Source: a marine gamma proteobacterium HTCC2148
Lineage (GTDB): Bacteria; Pseudomonadota; Gammaproteobacteria; Pseudomonadales; Halieaceae
Assembly: GCA_000156295.1 (NCBI GenBank)
Contig: DS999231.1
Coordinates: forward strand, 31,451 to 95,450
Reading direction: 5' to 3'
DNA: 64,000 nt
A program made the translations under genes and the position numbers. Shown here piece by piece: positions 59,014 through 64,000 of this stretch (its first letter is position 1; every line of letters starts with the position of its first letter). The notes under the pieces were generated by a model that saw only the letters and a list, made by a program, of their open reading frames with translations, did not search any database and had not been told where the DNA came from.

Positions 59014-59412
59014 CTATTGCTCCTCTGCGCTATCGTCGCGCAGACCCATTTCACGATCAGAATCCGCAGCCTTGCGGATCAGGTCTTCCATGTCCCGGCC
59101 GCGGCCAACACTGGAATCAAAATAAAATCGCAGCTGCGGCACCATGCGCATGCTGCTTTCGCGGGACAGCTGACTTCGCAAAAAACCTGCGGCCTTGTTC
59201 AATGCCTCATTGCACTCTTTCGACTCATCAGTGGAATTGGCAGACATGGACGTGTAATAGACCTTCGCATGACCCATGTCACGGCTCACGTCCACGCCGG
59301 TGATACTAACCATCCCCACCCGGGGATCGCGCACTTCGTGCTGGATCAGGGCCGCCAACTCACGCTGCAAAAAATCTGCTACGCGCTGGGTTCTGGCATA
59401 TTCTTTGGCCAT
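59014..59412 (-). CDS. rbfA: Ribosome-binding factor A
   Basis: 30S maturation factor with a type II KH fold. The start MAKEYARTQRVADFLQRELAALIQHEVRDPRVG is the family signature, and LRFYFDSSVGRG closes the domain. 132 residues. It lies between infB and truB. Confidence 0.95.
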   Translation of the reverse strand: MAKEYARTQRVADFLQRELAALIQHEVRDPRVGMVSITGVDVSRDMGHAKVYYTSMSANSTDESKECNEALNKAAGFLRSQLSRESSMRMVPQLRFYFDSSVGRGRDMEDLIRKAADSDREMGLRDDSAEEQ

Positions 59413-59434
59413 AGTCTGCTGTCTCTATTGCCGC

Positions 59435-62116
59435 TTACAAAGAGCGGGCAATTTCCTTGACTTCAAATACCTCGATTAAGTCGCCCGCTTTGACATCCGT
59501 GTAGTTCTTCACGCCGATACCACACTCGGTACCATTGCGAACGTCTGCGGCATCATCCTTAAATCGACGCAGGGATTCCAACTCGCCCTGATAGATCACC
59601 ACGTTGTCACGCAACACACGAATCGGCTTGGACCGGTAAACAGTGCCCTCGATGACCATACACCCGGCAATCTGGCCAAACTTTGGCGAGCTGAACACGT
59701 CGCGAACTTCTGCGATGCCAACAATTTCCTCGCGCAATTCCGGTGCCAGCATGCCCGACAAGGCGGACTTAACATCGTCTATCAGGTCATAAATGACGTT
59801 GTAGTAGCGCAGGTCTACCCCCTCGCCCTCAATCAGTCTGCGTGCGGCATTGTCGGCACGCACGTTGAAACCAAACATAACCGCACCAGAAGTCATCGCC
59901 AGGGTTACATCGGTCTCGGCGATTCCGCCCACGCCGCCAGTGACAATATTCACTTGAACTTCCTCGTTGCCCAAATCCAGCAAGGCAGTTTGAATCGCCT
60001 CAAGGGAACCACGAACGTCGGCCTTGACCACCACGTTGAGCGTCTTTCTCTCACCAGCGGTCATACTTTCAAACATATTGTCCAGCTTGGCAGCCTGCTG
60101 GCGAGCCAACTTGTTGTCGCGCGTCTTCTCCTGACGGAAATCAGCAATTTCGCGGGCGCGCTTTTCGCTCTCCACAGCCGCAAACTGATCTCCCGCATCG
60201 GGCGTGCCATCCAGACCCAGGATCTCTACTGGAATGGACGGTCCCGCTTCGTCGATAGGCTCGCCATTCTCATCCAGCATGGCGCGTACGCGTCCATACT
60301 GCAGGCCAGCCAAAACAATATCGCCTTTGCGCAGAGTACCGCTCTGGATTAACAGGGAGGCAACAGATCCACGCCCCTTGTCCAGGCGAGATTCAATGAC
60401 AATACCTTGAGCGGGTACGTCTTTCGGCGCCTGCAGTTCCAGCAATTCAGACTGCAACAGCACCGCTTCAAGCAATTCATTTACACCATCGCCTGTTTGG
60501 GCAGAAACAGGAATAAACTGGGTATCACCGCCCCAATCCTCAGGGATCACTTCCTTGGCGGACAATTCGTTCTTGACCCGCTCAGGGTCAGCGCCTTCCT
60601 TGTCCATTTTGTTAATAGCCACGATCAACGGCACACCCGCTGCCCGCGCATGCATGACTGCCTCTTCTGTTTGCGGCATTACACCATCATCAGCTGCAAC
60701 CACCAAAATAACGATGTCGGTGCTCTTGGCACCCCGCGCGCGCATCGCAGTAAACGCTGCGTGTCCCGGCGTGTCCAGGAAGGAAATCATTCCATGGTCT
60801 GTATCCACGTGATAGGCGCCAATGTGCTGGGTAATACCGCCAGCTTCGCCAGAAGCCACATGGCTCTTGCGGATGTAGTCCAGCAGCGAGGTCTTACCGT
60901 GGTCAACATGGCCCATAACGGTCACCACAGGTGCACGCGGCTCCGCATTACCTTCATCTGTGTTTTGAGCCAGGCTTTCTTCCAGGCTTTCTTCCAGAGC
61001 GTCTGCGCTGACAGCTTTCACTGCGTGACCCATCTCTTCTACAACTAGCGTAGCGGTGTCCTGGTCGATCATCTGGTTGATGTTAGCCATCACACCCAGT
61101 GTCATCAGCTGCTTAATCACTTCGCCTGCCTTAATAGACATCTGCTGGGCCAGGTCGCCCACTGAGATCATGTCGGCAATTTCGACTTCCACCGCTTTCT
61201 TTTCGGTGGGCATTTCAAAACCGTGTTTGGAGTGCTCCTCGTGTGAAGCTTTCAGCTTCTTGCGACCACGACGGCGAGACATCCCCGATTCTGCGCGATC
61301 CAGGTCGGACAGCGAAAGGTTATGCCCTCTTTGCTTGCCACGACCCTGAGGGCCTCTGTCGCCGCGAGCTCCTGGCTTCTTTTTGCGCTGATCTGCGCCC
61401 GGGGCGGTAGTAGGTGCGTCGTGAAGGCGCTTGGGGCGCTTGATAGTTTCCTGTGCCTTTTCAGCCTTGGCTTTGGTTGCTGCTTCGGCTTCCTTACGCT
61501 CCTCTTCAGCCTTGCGTGCGTCCAGGGCAACTTTGCGTGCTTCAGCCTCGTCGGCCTCTTGTTTCATACGGCGAGCCGCCGCGCGCTGACGCAGAACCTC
61601 TGGATCCAGGTTAGCGAGGTCTTCTTCGCTCTCAGACTCTAGCTCTGGAACAAACTCAGCCTCAGCTACCTTGACGGCCTCTTCAGCAGCTTTTGCAGCC
61701 TCTGCCGCGGCTTGTGCTTCGACTTCAGCGGCAGCAGCTTGTACTTCAAGCGGCTCTGCATTCACATCTTCGCCTGCGACGTCCTCTGCAGCCAGTTCTT
61801 CTGCACCAAGCTCTTCCTGGTCACGCTTGACATAGGTGCGCTTCTTGCGAACTTCTACGTTGACCGTTTTCTTACCCTGGGAACCAGAACTCTTCAGGGT
61901 GCTGATGGTTTTTCTCTTCAGCGTAATGCGCTTGGGCGCGTCCGTGGACTCACCGTGGCTACGCTTGAGAAAAGTCAGCAATGTTTGCTTGTCCTCGTCG
62001 GACACTGCCTGCTCCGCCTCACTGTGTGGCAGCCCCGCTTCCTTCATCTGCGTCAGCAGACGTTCGGCGGATGCCCCCACGACTTCTGCGAGTTGCTGTA
62101 CTGTCACCTGCGCCAT
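59435..62116 (-). CDS. infB: Translation initiation factor IF-2
   Basis: 893 residues. The N-terminal IF2-N domain ([24 protein letters not shown]) and a long Ala/Glu/Lys-rich linker (about 110-290) are followed by the GTPase domain ([40 protein letters not shown]) and the C-terminal tRNA-binding domains. Length and layout match gammaproteobacterial IF-2. Confidence 0.97.
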   Translation of the reverse strand: MAQVTVQQLAEVVGASAERLLTQMKEAGLPHSEAEQAVSDEDKQTLLTFLKRSHGESTDAPKRITLKRKTISTLKSSGSQGKKTVNVEVRKKRTYVKRDQEELGAEELAAEDVAGEDVNAEPLEVQAAAAEVEAQAAAEAAKAAEEAVKVAEAEFVPELESESEEDLANLDPEVLRQRAAARRMKQEADEAEARKVALDARKAEEERKEAEAATKAKAEKAQETIKRPKRLHDAPTTAPGADQRKKKPGARGDRGPQGRGKQRGHNLSLSDLDRAESGMSRRRGRKKLKASHEEHSKHGFEMPTEKKAVEVEIADMISVGDLAQQMSIKAGEVIKQLMTLGVMANINQMIDQDTATLVVEEMGHAVKAVSADALEESLEESLAQNTDEGNAEPRAPVVTVMGHVDHGKTSLLDYIRKSHVASGEAGGITQHIGAYHVDTDHGMISFLDTPGHAAFTAMRARGAKSTDIVILVVAADDGVMPQTEEAVMHARAAGVPLIVAINKMDKEGADPERVKNELSAKEVIPEDWGGDTQFIPVSAQTGDGVNELLEAVLLQSELLELQAPKDVPAQGIVIESRLDKGRGSVASLLIQSGTLRKGDIVLAGLQYGRVRAMLDENGEPIDEAGPSIPVEILGLDGTPDAGDQFAAVESEKRAREIADFRQEKTRDNKLARQQAAKLDNMFESMTAGERKTLNVVVKADVRGSLEAIQTALLDLGNEEVQVNIVTGGVGGIAETDVTLAMTSGAVMFGFNVRADNAARRLIEGEGVDLRYYNVIYDLIDDVKSALSGMLAPELREEIVGIAEVRDVFSSPKFGQIAGCMVIEGTVYRSKPIRVLRDNVVIYQGELESLRRFKDDAADVRNGTECGIGVKNYTDVKAGDLIEVFEVKEIARSL

Positions 62117-62168
62117 GCAATCTTCTCCTCGATACCCTGTCTTCTAGTGTCTGCCCTACCGCAGCCGC

Positions 62169-63662
62169 TTACTCTTCAGCCTCGGCAAACCAGGGTGCAC
62201 GCGCGGTCATGATTAATTCACCCGCACGCTCTTCCGTCATATCTTCAATATCCATCAGGTCTTCAACTGCCTGTTCCGCCAGATCTTCCATAGTGACGAT
62301 CTCGCGACTGGACAGTATGTAGGCCAGGTGACGATCCATGCCTTCCATGGTCAACAAATCTTCAGCCGGCTCATTGGCCCCTAACTGCTCTTCTGACGCA
62401 ATCGCCTGAGTGAGCAATGCATCCTTGGCTCGGGCACGCAGCTCTTCTGCGATATCCTCGTCAAAGCCATCGATGGCCGTCATTTCTTCCAGCGGCACAT
62501 AGGCCACTTCTTCAAGTGTGGTGAAGCCTTCTTCCACCAGAATCTCGGCAACGTCCTCATCGACATCCAGTGCTTTACAGAACACGCCAATCACTTCGCC
62601 TGCTTCCGCCTCATGTTTATCGGCGGCTTCTTCCAGGCTCATAACGTTGATGGTCCACTCGGTCAGCTCGGCTGCCAGGCGCACATTTTGACCGGAGCGA
62701 CCAATGGCCTGAGCCAGGTTTTCTTCAGAAACAGCTACATCCATTGTGCCTGAGTCTTCATCGACAACGATTGACTCCACTTCGGCCGGAGCCATGGCAT
62801 TAATAACCAACTGTGCGGGGTTGTCGTCCCACAAAACGATGTCAACACGCTCGTTGTCCAGTTCGTTAGATACTGCTTGTACTCGCGAACCGCGCATACC
62901 GACGCAGGCACCAACAGGGTCGATACGTTGGTCGTTGGTCTTAACGGCGATCTTGGCACGAGAACCCGGATCACGGGCTGCGGCGCGGATCTGGATAACC
63001 TCCTCGGAGATTTCCGGCACTTCAATCTTGAATAGCTCAATCAACATCTCGGGGCATGCACGGCTCAGTATCAACTGTGGGCCACGCGCTTCCGTACTAA
63101 TTTCCTTGAGAATGGCACGAACTCGATCATTAACACGGAATGTCTCGCGGCCTACCAGTTCACTGCGAGGAAGCAGGCCTTCAGCGTTATTGCCAAGGTC
63201 CACGATGACATTGTCTCGGGTTACTTTCTTTACGGTACCGGCAACCAACTCACCGACACGGCCCATGTATTGTTCTACGACCTGCTCGCGCTCAGCGTCA
63301 CGCACCCGCTGAACAATCACCTGCTTGGCTGTTTGGGCAGCAATACGGCCAAAGCCGACGTTATCTATCACTTCCTCGTAAATATCACCGGGCTGCAAAC
63401 TCGTGTCTTGCTCTGCCGCTTCCTCGGTAGTGAATTGTGTACCTAACAAGGCCAACTCATCATCAGGTACGACTAACCAACGGCGTTTGGTCACGTAATC
63501 GCCCGTAGATCGGTCGATGGTCACCTCAATATCGGATTCTTCGTCATAGCGTTTCTTGGTAGCAGTCGCCAACGCCAGCTCAATCGCCTCGAAGATAATG
63601 CTTTCAGCCACACCCTTCTCGTTGGATACAGCCTCCGCTACCAGCAGAATTTCCTTTGTCAT
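62169..63662 (-). CDS. nusA: Transcription factor NusA
   Basis: 497 residues: an N-terminal RNA polymerase-binding domain, S1 domain ([26 protein letters not shown]), KH1 and KH2 ([37 protein letters not shown]), and two C-terminal acidic helix-hairpin repeats. Acts in pausing, termination and antitermination. It stands between rimP and infB. Confidence 0.97.
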   Translation of the reverse strand: MTKEILLVAEAVSNEKGVAESIIFEAIELALATATKKRYDEESDIEVTIDRSTGDYVTKRRWLVVPDDELALLGTQFTTEEAAEQDTSLQPGDIYEEVIDNVGFGRIAAQTAKQVIVQRVRDAEREQVVEQYMGRVGELVAGTVKKVTRDNVIVDLGNNAEGLLPRSELVGRETFRVNDRVRAILKEISTEARGPQLILSRACPEMLIELFKIEVPEISEEVIQIRAAARDPGSRAKIAVKTNDQRIDPVGACVGMRGSRVQAVSNELDNERVDIVLWDDNPAQLVINAMAPAEVESIVVDEDSGTMDVAVSEENLAQAIGRSGQNVRLAAELTEWTINVMSLEEAADKHEAEAGEVIGVFCKALDVDEDVAEILVEEGFTTLEEVAYVPLEEMTAIDGFDEDIAEELRARAKDALLTQAIASEEQLGANEPAEDLLTMEGMDRHLAYILSSREIVTMEDLAEQAVEDLMDIEDMTEERAGELIMTARAPWFAEAEE

Positions 63663-63691
63663 CTCTAGCCTCGCCAGTTCACATACCGCAC

Positions 63692-64000
63692 TTATATGCG
63701 GGGTTGTACACGCGCTTTTTCGATAGCGCTGTGGGGTAACAGGTACTCGTGATTATCCACCTGGATAACCACATCCTCTCCCTCGATTCCTTTTAATACA
63801 CCCTTGAACTTACGTCGCCCCTCAAAGGCACTGCGTAAGCGCAATTCGATTATCTCCCCAACATAAGCCGGGTACTGCGTCAGTTGAAACAACAGCCTGT
63901 CCATGCCAGGAGAAGACACTTCCAGGGTGTACTCCCCGGTAATAGGATCTTCTACGTCCAGCACACTACTGACCTGCTCACTCACCGCAGCGCAATTTTC
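63692..64000 (-). CDS. rimP: Ribosome maturation factor RimP (5' end beyond window)
   Basis: The C-terminal 102 residues are present; the reading frame runs off the end of the window, so the N-terminal 50 or so residues are missing. The segment [38 protein letters not shown] is the RimP core. It is required for 30S assembly and precedes nusA in the usual order. Confidence 0.93.
   Translation of the reverse strand, partial: ENCAAVSEQVSSVLDVEDPITGEYTLEVSSPGMDRLLFQLTQYPAYVGEIIELRLRSAFEGRRKFKGVLKGIEGEDVVIQVDNHEYLLPHSAIEKARVQPRI

Overview
The window is a stretch of gammaproteobacterial chromosome. It is most likely from a marine, Halieaceae/Cellvibrionales-type lineage with Pseudomonas-like gene order; this assignment rests on gene content and synteny only. 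Three conserved blocks anchor it: leuS-lptE-holA; dksA-gluQ-cbrX-cbrA-cbrB-[sRNA]-pcnB-folK-dNK-panB-panC, the order known from Pseudomonas; and the nusA-infB-rbfA-truB-rpsO-pnp translation cluster. The window ends inside rimP.

0-5.1 kb: leuS, the LPS-assembly lipoprotein gene lptE, the clamp-loader delta gene holA, then SOS-controlled imuA. 5.1-6.3 kb: OsmC-like, a tiny membrane protein and a macrodomain hydrolase. 6.3-10.34 kb: an AT-richer accessory island. It holds five single-gene units, each bracketed by copies of one 24-bp interrupted palindrome, one of them carrying a short tyrosine recombinase. This is the most unusual region. 10.5-22 kb: DUF2007, SOS-controlled imuB, a universal stress protein, a ZIP transporter, a run of small housekeeping or stress genes (ACT, YidB, PhnA, GNAT, cupin, two GFA enzymes, a shortened amidohydrolase, MAPEG) and SOS-controlled dnaE2. 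ImuA, ImuB and DnaE2 together form the SOS mutasome, normally encoded by one operon. Here they are three separate transcription units over about 15 kb, each with its own LexA box.

22-28.3 kb: a DUF3604 protein, then a minimal periplasmic nitrate reductase operon napEDABC on the minus strand. 28.3-43 kb: a secreted esterase, argG, pyrC-rnt, a LON-domain/YkgJ/RND-exporter/mpl minus-strand operon, pyrophosphate-dependent phosphofructokinase, inorganic pyrophosphatase, an M15 peptidase-sfsA-aminotransferase operon, and dksA-gluQ.

43.8-50.3 kb: cbrX, the transporter-fused sensor kinase CbrA and the sigma54 activator CbrB. They are followed by a 530-bp gap holding a good sigma54 promoter, five A-rich Hfq/Crc-type motifs and two related strong hairpins. 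I read this as a CrcZ-like carbon-catabolite-repression sRNA, possibly duplicated. 50-64 kb: folate, pantothenate, acetyl-CoA and translation/RNA-decay genes. No rRNA, tRNA, CRISPR array or classical IS element was recognised.
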